Assembly: GCA_015486615.1 (NCBI GenBank)
Contig: WFRI01000051.1
Location: forward strand, 1-48,011
DNA from: Candidatus Omnitrophota bacterium
Lineage (GTDB): Bacteria; Omnitrophota; Gorgyraeia; Duberdicusellales; Duberdicusellaceae
Direction: 5' to 3'
Length of the DNA: 48,011 nucleotides
Shown: in pieces, positions 7,526-15,184 of the stretch
Layout: each line of letters begins with the position of its first letter
Position numbering within the stretch: position 1 is the first letter of the stretch
Program-made: the position numbers and the translations under genes
Notes under the pieces: model-generated
Database searches by the model: none
What the model was told of the DNA's origin: nothing
Seen by the model: the letters and a program-made list of their open reading frames with translations, nothing else

Positions 7526-7685
7526 CTTTTTTACCTTCTGCTTCGTCAATTAACATAATTGGTATGTTATCTTTAATAGGATATTTAAGCCCGCATTTTA
7601 AGCAGACGATTTTTCCGTTTTCTTCTTTTACATCGCCTTTACAGGCAGGACAGGCAAGTATTTCTAAAAGTTCTTTATCTACCAT
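7509..7685 (-). CDS. Trm112-like zinc-ribbon small protein
   Basis: A 58-residue protein beginning MVDKELLEILACPAC, with a second cysteine pair CLKC and then GLKYPIKDNIPIMLIDEA. This is the Trm112/YcaR family pattern: two CxxC zinc knuckles followed by YPI-x-IPIML. Trm112 proteins act as small activating partners of methyltransferases in other organisms; the bacterial role is unclear. It has the strongest ribosome-binding site nearby (AAGGAGGAGG, 4-5 bases before the ATG) and overlaps aroQ by 17 bases, so it probably leads that operon. Confidence 0.88.
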   Translation of the reverse strand: MVDKELLEILACPACKGDVKEENGKIVCLKCGLKYPIKDNIPIMLIDEAEGKKDAQKQ

Positions 7686-7854
7686 AACTCCTCCTCCTTA
7701 AGATTGTTCTAATTTTTGACAGCAAATCACAGCATCCCTTTAGAAAATTCTCACTAACGCTTCCTGCTAACAGTGATATTAAATCACCGTCAGCGTCTAT
7801 CTCTTTCCAGCCACTTACTTTGTCGGTGGCTTCTTCTAACGGGGCAAATAACAT
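7675..7854 (-). CDS. Hypothetical 59-residue frame before the Trm112-like gene
   Basis: An open frame starting MLFAPLEEATDKVSGWKEID and ending RRRSYGR. It overlaps the first 11 bases of the Trm112-like gene, and the last part of the frame reads through that gene's ribosome-binding site. Composition is protein-like and in-frame stops occur just upstream. No Shine-Dalgarno sequence precedes the ATG and I do not recognise the family. It could be a small gene, the remnant of a longer one, or chance. Confidence 0.3.
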   Translation of the reverse strand: MLFAPLEEATDKVSGWKEIDADGDLISLLAGSVSENFLKGCCDLLSKIRTILRRRSYGR

Positions 7855-7913
7855 ATTATCATTTTCTGCCTAATGTTCAAGGTTATTTTGCCTTGATAAT
7901 CTGAGGATGCCAA

Positions 7914-8154
7914 AGTTAATTAATTTACACTGAAAAATCTTTTCAAAACACCTTGATTTTATTAGTATTTTCCGTGATTAATCTATCGGAAAAAAACCTC
8001 CAAAATGCAAGAAAAACTGGCATAATATAAGAAAAGTCTTGCAATTACTATAAAAAGCGATAAGGTAAAGATATTTTCTTAATATACAACACACAAGTTA
8101 AATCTAAGAAAACCGTAACCCGCTTTTTTCAGTGTAAACTAACTTATTAACCAA
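7914..8154. repeat. AT-rich foldback element with inverted ends
   Basis: The 482-base gap between the acetyltransferase gene and the Trm112-like gene holds this element and the doubtful 59-residue frame. TTTACACTGAAAAA at 7924-7937 is the exact inverse of TTTTTCAGTGTAAA at 8124-8137, and both arms extend outward into TTAAT-like sequence (GTTAAT, and TTAATAAG on the inverse). The interior of about 185 bases is AT-rich and has no frame worth calling. This looks like a MITE or decayed insertion. No target duplication is obvious. Confidence 0.5.
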
Positions 8155-8167
8155 ACAGGTATTATTA

Positions 8168-8620
8168 TCAAAGGGTTTTAATTAGTGCCGTTTCTTTACA
8201 GTCTGGGAAATACGGGCAATTTACGCATTCAGACCAGATTTTGTGAGGAAGGGATGATTTTTTAGTCGGCTTAAACCCCAGTTTTTTAAAAAACTCCGGA
8301 GCATAAGTTAAGGCAAATACTTTTTTTATGCCTATTTCTTTTGCTTCGTTTAAACATTGGTTTACCAATTTACTGCCTATACCCTTTTTATGGTAAGCGT
8401 CTTTTACAGCCAAAGATTTTACCTCTGCCAAATCCTGCCAGCCGACTATATGCAGGCTGCAGCAGGCAATAACTCTGCTGTTTTTTTCGTATATCCAGAA
8501 ATCCCGCAGGTTTTCATAGATATAATTCAGCGGCCGGACAAGAAGTAAACCTTTTTTGGCAAAGTTTGCCAGCAAATTGTAAATTTCTTTAGCGTCTTTT
8601 ATCTTGGCTTTCCTAAGCAT
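8168..8620 (-). CDS. argA: GNAT acetyltransferase, probable short N-acetylglutamate synthase
   Basis: 150 residues forming a single GNAT domain: LRKAKIKDAKEIYNLL at the start, the central AEVKSLAVKDAYHKKGIGSKLV acetyl-CoA-binding segment with its KKGIGSKL loop, and FALTYAPEFFKKLGFKP followed by a cysteine-containing tail (CVNCPYFPDC). This tail and the phrase LPHKIWSEC are typical of the short ArgA-like acetyltransferases that make N-acetylglutamate for arginine synthesis. No other arginine gene is nearby, so substrate rests on family likeness. It appears monocistronic, with a consensus promoter upstream and AAAGG 6 bases before the ATG. Confidence 0.8.
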   Translation of the reverse strand: MLRKAKIKDAKEIYNLLANFAKKGLLLVRPLNYIYENLRDFWIYEKNSRVIACCSLHIVGWQDLAEVKSLAVKDAYHKKGIGSKLVNQCLNEAKEIGIKKVFALTYAPEFFKKLGFKPTKKSSLPHKIWSECVNCPYFPDCKETALIKTL

Positions 8621-8645
8621 TTTCTGCCTTTCTTGGTCTGCTTAA

Positions 8646-8673
8646 ATTCTACCCCCAATTTTTCCCTTGTCAA
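8646..8673 (-). promoter_or_regulatory. Sigma-70-type promoter for the acetyltransferase gene
   Basis: On the minus strand a perfect TTGACA is followed after 16 bases by TAGAAT, one mismatch from TATAAT. It lies 25 bases upstream of the ATG at 8620, in a true intergenic gap. This is the best-matching promoter in the window together with the one at 47133. Confidence 0.75.
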
Positions 8674-8717
8674 ATATTACTGAGCAACAAGTTAGTTGGC
8701 AGGTTATTATTAGGTTA

Positions 8718-8798
8718 AGGTCAAGATTAAGATTAAGATTAAAAAATCTCGATCTCAGTCTCAATCTCAATCTAAATCTAAAAGAGTGTTAGCGCTTT
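8718..8798 (-). repeat. Long imperfect RNA hairpin built from AAGATT repeats
   Basis: In the minus transcript, left-arm sequence ending GAGATCGAGATT folds on three tandem AATCTT units across a T4 loop. G-U wobbles keep roughly 18 of 20 positions paired. Just before it, AATCTAAAAG and CTTTTAGATT make a second 10-base-pair stem. Both lie between the tonB-like stop and the acetyltransferase promoter, so they may end the long hup-to-tonB transcript, although no U-tract follows. Confidence 0.5.
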
Positions 8799-8820
8799 TA
8801 GATTGGTTATTTTTCGGCGA

Positions 8821-9438
8821 TTAGTTTTCTTTTTTAAATACAATATTCAGACTGAAGGATAAAGTTTTGAATTCCTTTAAGTCTTTAGGAAATCTGGGGA
8901 ACGGCGTTGATAGATTGATGCTTTTTACGGCTGTTTCCCGCAGGATTTCCGGCGCAGTTGTTGTCTGAGGATTTATTGCCATAGATATCAGCCTGCCTTG
9001 ATTGTTTAGAGTAAAGGTTATATTTACTTTTCCAGTAAGGCTGTTTTCATACAGGCGCAAAGCAGATAATTTTATCTTTTGCCTTATTTTCTCGTAATAA
9101 GCCATATAAGCCGGCAGTGAGCCGGCAAAGTCTTTAGGACTTATCATCTCTACAGCAGTTTTGCTTTTTTCTATTTTCTCCGTAATTACAGGTTTGTTGT
9201 AAGCTTTTAACGGCCGTTTTGTTTTTACAGGAAGATTGGGGATCTTTAAATAATCCGGCGGGATTTTTACCGAGGAAGTTTTTTTAATCCTGGGTATTTT
9301 GTGAATTTTTGTTTTGATAAAAACAGTTTTTGCCGGCTTCTTGGCGGCTGTAACCGGAATATTAAAATGTATCCCCGCTACTATTGCTGTATGGGCAGCC
9401 AAAGAAGCAATTATAAATAAAGGCATTCTTTTATCCAT
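8821..9438 (-). CDS. TonB-family C-terminal domain protein
   Basis: 205 residues: one N-terminal transmembrane segment (about 5-24, LFIIASLAAHTAIVAGIHF), a basic and proline-rich middle (residues 30-95), and a C-terminal TonB domain (about 112-205) with YYEKIRQKIKLSALR, GKVNITFTLNNQGRLIS and FPRFPKDL. TonB proteins span the periplasm and pass energy from the inner membrane to outer-membrane receptors. No ExbB, ExbD or receptor gene is nearby, so partner and substrate are unknown; it may be a TonB-domain protein of another envelope machine. The ATG at 9438 lies 5 bases after the PP-loop gene's stop; no clear Shine-Dalgarno sequence. Confidence 0.82.
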   Translation of the reverse strand: MDKRMPLFIIASLAAHTAIVAGIHFNIPVTAAKKPAKTVFIKTKIHKIPRIKKTSSVKIPPDYLKIPNLPVKTKRPLKAYNKPVITEKIEKSKTAVEMISPKDFAGSLPAYMAYYEKIRQKIKLSALRLYENSLTGKVNITFTLNNQGRLISMAINPQTTTAPEILRETAVKSINLSTPFPRFPKDLKEFKTLSFSLNIVFKKEN

Positions 9439-9443
9439 AAAGG

Positions 9444-10493
9444 TTATACGATTAAGTTTCGGAAGATATTTTTCTGTATGTTTTTATATACCGGTTTTAT
9501 CAAAGGTGGCTCTCCAGAACATTTTGCCAGTATTTTTATGTTTCTTTCTTTAGGTTTATCAGAATAACCAGCAACTATGCGTGCACAAACAGCAAGCGTT
9601 TTCTGCGAAATACCCGGGCTGGCCAGTGCTGTCGGCCCGGGAGTGTTTACCGGAGAAAGTTCTATAAAATACTTTTTCCGGTTTTGCCTTTTTAACTTTT
9701 TATTTTCCTGCAAGTTCCTGCCGACGATAAGTTTCGCTTTGTTGTTTATTCTGAAATGCCGGCCTATTCTCAAAAGTTTTACTTCGTTAGCGAAAGCCGC
9801 CGATAGAGTGCTTTGTCTTCTATCAGGGTTTATTATTTTCTTGTCCGGCTGGAGATGCAGGAGCAGGTCTTTTACTTTCCGGGAGAATTTTTCTTCTGTC
9901 AAAAGGCAGCCTCCGGAAGGATTAGGATATTGGCTTATATTGTATTTTTCCGCCAAATGTATCTGTATTTTCCGAGAACGGCCGGATATTTGCGGAAGGA
10001 GATTTCTATTTACCCATTTATTCTGCAAGGCTATGCATTCCGGGCTGATTTGCGGAGAAAGCGGTCTTAAGACTAAATTTTTTGTGCCGGATTCTTTTTC
10101 AATAGTTTTTATGGCTTGTATTCTCTGAGAAAATGGTCTTTCTCCAGCAACTTCCCCGCTGGCAATAAAATCCGCACTTATTTTTTTCATATATCTTTTA
10201 GCCAGTTTAAACATTAAGATCTTACAGTCTATGCAGGGGTTTAAGTTTTTTCCAAATCCGTATTTGGGGTTTCTGATAATATCAATCTGGCAGGAAGTTA
10301 TATCTTTTATTTTTAATTCCAGACTCAGCATAAATGCATAGCGGGTAGTTTCTGCTTTAAGTTTTTCCGGGAAGAATAGACTGTCAAAGAATATGCCGCA
10401 GGTTTGGATTCCCTGGGACTGCAGGATTTTTACGGCTAAAATACTGTCTAAGCCTCCGGAAAATAATACTACTGCTTTTTTGCTCTTTGTCAT
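9444..10493 (-). CDS. PP-loop ATPase with NFACT-R-like domain, probable tRNA thiolation enzyme
   Basis: 349 residues. The N-terminal domain has the PP-loop SGGLDS (about 12-17) of ATP-pyrophosphatases that adenylate tRNA uridines, and a CIDCK motif near residue 88 plus ASGEVAGERPFSQR, as in MnmA/ThiI-like proteins. The C-terminal third (from about residue 235) reads LRIGRHFRINNKAKLIVGRN and later GPTALASPG and GYSDKP, which fits the NFACT-R type RNA-binding domain known to be fused to such PP-loops. Predicted role: sulfur insertion into tRNA; the exact position is unknown. The ATG overlaps the stop of the metallo-hydrolase gene by 4 bases. Confidence 0.78.
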   Translation of the reverse strand: MTKSKKAVVLFSGGLDSILAVKILQSQGIQTCGIFFDSLFFPEKLKAETTRYAFMLSLELKIKDITSCQIDIIRNPKYGFGKNLNPCIDCKILMFKLAKRYMKKISADFIASGEVAGERPFSQRIQAIKTIEKESGTKNLVLRPLSPQISPECIALQNKWVNRNLLPQISGRSRKIQIHLAEKYNISQYPNPSGGCLLTEEKFSRKVKDLLLHLQPDKKIINPDRRQSTLSAAFANEVKLLRIGRHFRINNKAKLIVGRNLQENKKLKRQNRKKYFIELSPVNTPGPTALASPGISQKTLAVCARIVAGYSDKPKERNIKILAKCSGEPPLIKPVYKNIQKNIFRNLIV

Positions 10494-11269
10494 ATCTTCA
10501 GGTTCATTCCATCATAAGCGGCTGTTGTTTCTATCGAAAGCTCCCGGCTTATTGTCCGGGCTAAGATGTGGGGTTTGGCTTTTAGCATTGTCATCCCAAA
10601 ATGGGTAAGCACTGCTTTTTTAGGTTTTATGGCCATTATCAGATGTTTGGCTTCTTCTAAGCAAAGATGGTAAACTTGCGGCTTTTTCTCTTTTAAAACT
10701 ACATTTATTACCAGTATGTCTGTGTTTTTATAGATGTTTTCCAAATCGGAAAAATATAGAGTGTCAGAAATAAAAGATATTGTTTTTCCTGCCGCAGACA
10801 GTTTTAACCCGTAGGTTTCAACCGTATGGAGCATTTTAGAAGCAATAGCCAGATGAATGTCTTTTATTTGGAAAGTTTTTCCTACCCGGGCGATTTCTGT
10901 TTTTTTTACAAAATCCTCCAGATAGGAGAATATAACTCCGTCCTTTCCAAAAGCATCCTGAGGGGCTATTAATAAACCTTCTTTCTTCCTGCCGGACTGA
11001 GTCATTGCTTCTATAAGTATGTTTATGTCTGAGGAATGGTCTATATGCTTGTGAGTAAGAACTAAAGCGTTTAAGGACTCCGGAGAAAGTTTAGGCCTGG
11101 AAGAAAGTATTTTGACTAAACTCCCCGGCCCTGGGTCAATTAAAATATTGGTTTGTTTATAGTTTACCCATATCCCTGCAGACGCACGTAATTGTTTTAA
11201 AGTGGCGAATCTTGCTCCTGCAGTGCCTAAAAATTTTATAAATCCAGCTTCTTCATTTTTACCCTGCAT
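10490..11269 (-). CDS. Metallo-beta-lactamase-fold hydrolase, RNase Z/PhnP-like
   Basis: 259 residues with the MBL metal motif LTHKHIDHSSD (HxHxDH) near residue 72, a later His in MLHTVETYG, the bridging Asp in ISDTLYFSDL and a final His in LTHFGM. The N-terminus FIKFLGTAGAR resembles tRNase Z and PhnP-type phosphodiesterases (FLGTGGA). It may cut RNA or a cyclic phosphate; substrate is not determined. It sits between a NYN-domain nuclease and a PP-loop tRNA enzyme, with a 4-base overlap to the latter, so an RNA role is a reasonable inference. No clear ribosome-binding site is visible. Confidence 0.8.
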   Translation of the reverse strand: MQGKNEEAGFIKFLGTAGARFATLKQLRASAGIWVNYKQTNILIDPGPGSLVKILSSRPKLSPESLNALVLTHKHIDHSSDINILIEAMTQSGRKKEGLLIAPQDAFGKDGVIFSYLEDFVKKTEIARVGKTFQIKDIHLAIASKMLHTVETYGLKLSAAGKTISFISDTLYFSDLENIYKNTDILVINVVLKEKKPQVYHLCLEEAKHLIMAIKPKKAVLTHFGMTMLKAKPHILARTISRELSIETTAAYDGMNLKI

Positions 11270-11273
11270 ATTT

Positions 11274-11735
11274 CTAAAGGTTGTATTTTTTTTGCCAGAC
11301 GCTTACAATTTCTGAGTTTATTTCCTGGATATCTTTAGGCTTTAAAGCCTTTGGCTGCTGCCTGCCTGCAGGTTTTCGTTTGAGGAATATTTCCACTGCC
11401 TCAAATTTGACTCTATTGCTTTTTGCAAAACGCTGAATCTCTCTGTCATTGGTTATTATTACTAACTGCGAGGGGTTTTTTGCTTTTTTTATCATCTTTT
11501 TGATAAGTTCGTCAGCAGTTTCTCCACGTGAGAATAATTCCTCAATTATAGAGCTGGAATTTTGCCTGTTGACTAAAGGCAAATCTTTCCCGTCATATAC
11601 TAAAGTGGCTTTGTCCCGGGTTATTTTTCCTAAAGTTATCTCCCTTAGCTGCTGCCGGGCTGTTTGCAGAGTAAGACATTTTAATCTTTTATGCTGTTTT
11701 ATTACGTTGTAGCCATCTATTATAAACCATAACAT
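11274..11735 (-). CDS. NYN-domain (YacP/Rae1-like) endoribonuclease
   Basis: 153 residues starting MLWFIIDGYNVIKQH, the IDGYN signature with the first acidic residue of the NYN/PIN-like nuclease fold. Further acidic positions are in LVYDGKD (about residue 47) and VIITNDREIQRFA (about residue 96). YacP-type proteins include Rae1, a ribosome-dependent mRNA endonuclease in Bacillus. The first 47 bases overlap the end of the upstream membrane-protein gene, and the ATG is internal to it, so translation is probably coupled. Nuclease family is clear; target unknown. Confidence 0.85.
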   Translation of the reverse strand: MLWFIIDGYNVIKQHKRLKCLTLQTARQQLREITLGKITRDKATLVYDGKDLPLVNRQNSSSIIEELFSRGETADELIKKMIKKAKNPSQLVIITNDREIQRFAKSNRVKFEAVEIFLKRKPAGRQQPKALKPKDIQEINSEIVSVWQKKYNL

Positions 11736-12654
11736 ATAATATTCCTCCGATTATTCCCATAAGCGTCCAATAGACAAAATTCATCAGCGATATGCCTAAA
11801 GCAACAGGTTTGGCTATTGCTGTCTTTCCCATAAAATAAACGCTTGCTCCTTCCCGGCTGCCTAAGCCGGCTATAGTAATAGGTATTAGGCTGATTATTG
11901 AAATTATGGGCACTATAATAAAAAATCCTAAAAGTGAAGGCCTAATTCCTAAGCCTAACGCAGTTATGTAATATGAGAATATAGCAAAGGCTTGGACAGG
12001 CAGAGAAATACCGACGCTGATTAAAAGTATTTTTGGACTTTCGCGAAAGATATGCAGGACATCATATAGCCGTTCAAGTTTTGTTTTTATTCCCGGAAAG
12101 TTGTTTGTAAAGTACAGGATTATCTTTGATGCCCGGCGGCTGAAAAGGAAAACAGAGAATATAAGCAGCAGCCCGCTCCATAAAGTTATAGGCAGAATTA
12201 TCGCAGTCCCTACGATATTCTCAGTCAGACCTATAAGAAAAGATACAATCGCTGTTAAAGAGAGCCCGATAAATCCAGTTGTCCTGTCCACTATTAAGGA
12301 GGCGGTAATCCTGCGCAGGGCAACGTTGTATTTTATTCTTAAGGCTATTCCTCTGAAAATATCCCCGGCAATCAAAGAAGGGAAAAATAGATTAAAAAAT
12401 GTCCCGCATAATGAAGGAGTAAAGATATCATTGAAAGTTAAACTCACGCCCATATATTTTAGGATAATTCTCCAGCGAATAACACAGATAAACCATGCTA
12501 AAAAGAAGCAGGCAAAGCCTAAAGCCAATAATTCCAAATTAGCATGTTTGAGCGCAGACAAAAGACTTTTGTAAGGAACGAATTTGAAGATATAGGTTAT
12601 CAACCCTAAACTTACTATAAGCCGCAGTATAAGGTTGATTATTTTTCGTCTCAA
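11689..12654 (-). CDS. LPG synthase/flippase-like (UPF0104) membrane protein
   Basis: 321 residues, almost entirely hydrophobic, with about eight transmembrane segments. The pattern fits the UPF0104 / lysylphosphatidylglycerol synthase transmembrane family, including FFNLFFPSLIAGDIFRG near residue 90 and ITIAGLGSREGASVYF in the C-terminal third. Relatives act as lipid flippases or transporters; the soluble aminoacyl transferase domain of MprF is absent, so lysyl-lipid synthesis is not implied. The only suitable start is TTG at 12654, 11 bases after the trxB stop. It overlaps the NYN gene by 47 bases. Confidence 0.8.
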   Translation of the reverse strand: MRRKIINLILRLIVSLGLITYIFKFVPYKSLLSALKHANLELLALGFACFFLAWFICVIRWRIILKYMGVSLTFNDIFTPSLCGTFFNLFFPSLIAGDIFRGIALRIKYNVALRRITASLIVDRTTGFIGLSLTAIVSFLIGLTENIVGTAIILPITLWSGLLLIFSVFLFSRRASKIILYFTNNFPGIKTKLERLYDVLHIFRESPKILLISVGISLPVQAFAIFSYYITALGLGIRPSLLGFFIIVPIISIISLIPITIAGLGSREGASVYFMGKTAIAKPVALGISLMNFVYWTLMGIIGGILYVMVYNRWLQRNKTA

Positions 12655-12665
12655 GACTTTTAGGA

Positions 12666-13577
12666 TTATTTGTGTTTTATGTATGAGTGGGCTGACATTG
12701 CGGCAACGGCCCCTTCTGCCGCGCAGGTAATAAGCTGGCGGACTGTCTTTTTAATACAGTCTCCGGCTGCAAAGAGGCCCTCACAGGATGTCCGCATTTC
12801 AGAATCAGTAATTATAAATCCCTGGTAATCTAAATCCGCAAGGCCCCGGATGATTTGAGTGTTGGGTTTGTAGCCAATGGCTACAAACAAAGCATTGATT
12901 CTTAATGTCGTTTTAATATTTGTCTTTGTATCCTGCAGGATTGCTTCTTCTATAAAGTCTCCGCCTTTTATCTCTATTACTATTTTATTCCAAAGTATCT
13001 CTATGTTAGATTTTGATTCTACCTGCCGGGCAAGGTAATCAAATGCCCGCAGTTCGTCCCTGCGATGGATAAGATAAACTTTTTTAGCAATTCCTGCCAG
13101 ATAAAGCGCATCTTCGCAGGCTGAATTGCCTCCTCCTACTACAGCCACTGTTTTGTCTTTAAAGAAAAAGCCGTCGCATACAGCGCAGTAAGATATACCT
13201 CTGCCTGCAAACTGTGCTTCTTTTTCTATACCTAAGTTTTTAGGTGCTGCCCCGGAGGCTAATATTACTGCCTTGTGTTCTAAAACTTCAGCCGCAGTGT
13301 GCAGTCTAAAGCCGGTCTTAGTTTTTTCTATGCCGGTTATTTGCTTATTTTCTATTTTTATACCTAAGTCGTTAATCTGGTTTAATAAAATTTGGGAAAA
13401 TTCCATACCTTTTATGCCATAACTGGTTCCGGGAAAGTTGTCTATTCTTTCTATGTAATTTATCTGGCCGCAGGGAAGTTTTTTTTCGTAAAGGCTGAAG
13501 TCCAAATTTGCACGTTTAGCGTAAATAGCAGAAGTTATGCCGGCTATGCCGGATCCGATTATTGCTAATTCAGACAT
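12666..13577 (-). CDS. trxB: Thioredoxin reductase
   Basis: 303 residues of low-molecular-weight TrxB type. Seen: FAD Rossmann motif AIIGSGIAGITSAIYAKRA at the N-terminus, the redox-active CAVC in YCAVCDGFFF near residue 131, the NADPH-binding VVGGGNSACEDALYLA next to it, and the C-terminal FAD motif LFAAGDC. It passes electrons from NAD(P)H to thioredoxin; a trxA gene is in another cluster at 33332-33652. The start has AGGA 8 bases upstream and overlaps the small DUF6485 gene by 8 bases. Confidence 0.95.
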   Translation of the reverse strand: MSELAIIGSGIAGITSAIYAKRANLDFSLYEKKLPCGQINYIERIDNFPGTSYGIKGMEFSQILLNQINDLGIKIENKQITGIEKTKTGFRLHTAAEVLEHKAVILASGAAPKNLGIEKEAQFAGRGISYCAVCDGFFFKDKTVAVVGGGNSACEDALYLAGIAKKVYLIHRRDELRAFDYLARQVESKSNIEILWNKIVIEIKGGDFIEEAILQDTKTNIKTTLRINALFVAIGYKPNTQIIRGLADLDYQGFIITDSEMRTSCEGLFAAGDCIKKTVRQLITCAAEGAVAAMSAHSYIKHK

Positions 13578-13788
13578 TTGGCAATCCTTTCTTTTTATAT
13601 TGTTCTATAAAAAAATCTATTGAGCGGTTATAAGTTTTCTCGTCTTCGGGATGGAAGAAACAAGCAGGAACCTCATTCCGTGAAAGGTGATACTTTAAGC
13701 ATTCGCAGCACAGCCCCTTTTTAGAACAAGGGTAAGTGCAGTTGCAGTTTTTCAAGTTGTCTGCTTTGTTAAGGCATTCTTTAGGCAT
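13570..13788 (-). CDS. DUF6485 cysteine-rich small protein
   Basis: 72 residues with seven cysteines, in the order NCNCTYPCSKKGLCCECLKYH, then VPACFFHPEDEKTYNRSIDFF. This matches the DUF6485 family, probably a small metal-binding protein. Function is unknown. It has a strong AGGAGG 7-9 bases before the ATG, overlaps trxB by 8 bases and starts 4 bases after aspS, which suggests a coupled redox role. Confidence 0.82.
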   Translation of the reverse strand: MPKECLNKADNLKNCNCTYPCSKKGLCCECLKYHLSRNEVPACFFHPEDEKTYNRSIDFFIEQYKKKGLPNV

Positions 13789-13792
13789 AATG

Positions 13793-15184
13793 TTATCCCT
13801 CCTGTGCGTTTTCTATATTTAATTCCTCTAATTGCTTCCTTCGGACATTAGAAGGCGCATTAGTTAACAGGCATATGCCTTTTTGCGTTTTAGGAAAAGC
13901 AATAACGTCTCTTATTGACTCAGAATTAGTAATTATAGCAATAAACCTGTCTATGCCAAAAGCAATACCGGCATGGGGCGGGGCGCCGTAATTGAAAGAC
14001 TTTAACAAAAAACCAAACTTCTCCTCTGCTTCCTGAGGAGTTATGCCTAATATTGAAAATATTCTGTTCTGCATTTGGGATTTGTGAATTCTTACTGAAC
14101 CGCTTCCTAATTCTGTGCCGTTGAATACTAAATCGTAAGAGCGCGAGCGGATTTTCCCCAATTCGCCTTTTTCAAGCAGGTATTCGTCTTCAACAAAAGG
14201 CGCAGTAAAAGGATGGTGTTCTGACCCCCATTTTTTATTCTCCTCATCGTATTTAAACAAAGGAAATTCAGTTATCCATGCAAAAGCGTATTCAGAACCA
14301 GTTTCTTCCCTTAAGTCCGGCTTGTCAGTGCCGTATTTATTCACAGCCTGTTTATAAGTTATTCTGGGAAAAGGAGTTTTAATCTTTTTGCCTAAGGTTT
14401 GTTCAAATACGCGGGAAAACAATTCTTCGGTTAATCTAAAGATGTCTGCCTCGTCAGCGAAAGACATTTCCAAATCCAACTGGGTAAATTCCGGCTGGCG
14501 GTCTTTTCTCAAATCTTCGTCTCTAAAACAGCGGGCTATCTGGTAATATTTATCTATCCCGGAAACCATCAACACCTGCTTAAATAATTGAGGCGACTGC
14601 GGAAGTGCATAGAACTTTCCGGGATTGAGCCTTGCCGGAACAAGAAAATCACGGGCACCTTCCGGAGTAGATTTAGTAAGAAAGGGGGTTTCTACTTCCA
14701 GGAACTCCTGCTGGGAGAGAAAATTTCTTACTACTTGGTTTATTTTACTGCGCAGAGTTAAGTTGTCCAGCATTTTTCTTCTTCTTAAGTCCAAAAAACG
14801 AAAACTCAGCCTTATTTCTTCAGAAGTGTCAATGTCGTCTTCTATCATAAAGGGGATTTCCTGAGCAGGGCTTAATATTTCTATTTTCTCTGCCAAAACT
14901 TCTATTTTCCCTGTAGGTATTGAAAGATTTTCTGTGCCTTTAGGCCTTTTGCTTACTTCACCTTCTATTTTTACCACATCTTCATTTTTGAATGTTTGGG
15001 CAGCAGGATAGGCTTGTTTGGCTATGCTTTTAATAACAGTTATTTGGGTCTTTCCGTAGCGGTCCCGCAGGTCAACGAAAATAATCTTTCCGTGGTCACG
15101 CCGGGAGTCTACCCAGCCGCAAAGAACTGCCTTTTTGCCTATGTCTTTCTCTGTAAGGCTTCCGCAGGTATGGGTCCTAAGCAT
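13793..15184 (-). CDS. aspS: Aspartyl-tRNA synthetase lacking the GAD insertion
   Basis: 463 residues, about 125 fewer than the usual bacterial AspRS. The N-terminal OB anticodon domain (1-105) has CGWVDSRRDHGKIIFVDLRD. The class II core shows motif 2 FRDEDLRKDRQPEFTQLD (about 220-237) and motif 3 GIAFGIDRF (about 406-414), plus the bacterial LPQSPQLFKQ. The sequence runs YGTDKPDLREETG straight into SEYAFAWITEFPLF at about residue 297, so the GAD domain that bacteria normally carry there is missing. His31 matches the residue linked to non-discriminating enzymes. The gene overlaps hisS by 8 bases. Confidence 0.95.
   Translation of the reverse strand: MLRTHTCGSLTEKDIGKKAVLCGWVDSRRDHGKIIFVDLRDRYGKTQITVIKSIAKQAYPAAQTFKNEDVVKIEGEVSKRPKGTENLSIPTGKIEVLAEKIEILSPAQEIPFMIEDDIDTSEEIRLSFRFLDLRRRKMLDNLTLRSKINQVVRNFLSQQEFLEVETPFLTKSTPEGARDFLVPARLNPGKFYALPQSPQLFKQVLMVSGIDKYYQIARCFRDEDLRKDRQPEFTQLDLEMSFADEADIFRLTEELFSRVFEQTLGKKIKTPFPRITYKQAVNKYGTDKPDLREETGSEYAFAWITEFPLFKYDEENKKWGSEHHPFTAPFVEDEYLLEKGELGKIRSRSYDLVFNGTELGSGSVRIHKSQMQNRIFSILGITPQEAEEKFGFLLKSFNYGAPPHAGIAFGIDRFIAIITNSESIRDVIAFPKTQKGICLLTNAPSNVRRKQLEELNIENAQEG

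Noticed and set aside
9577..10128. Plus-strand open frame of about 180 codons
   Set aside because: It is the antisense of the PP-loop gene, which has clear family motifs; the plus frame has no recognisable domain and no ribosome-binding site.
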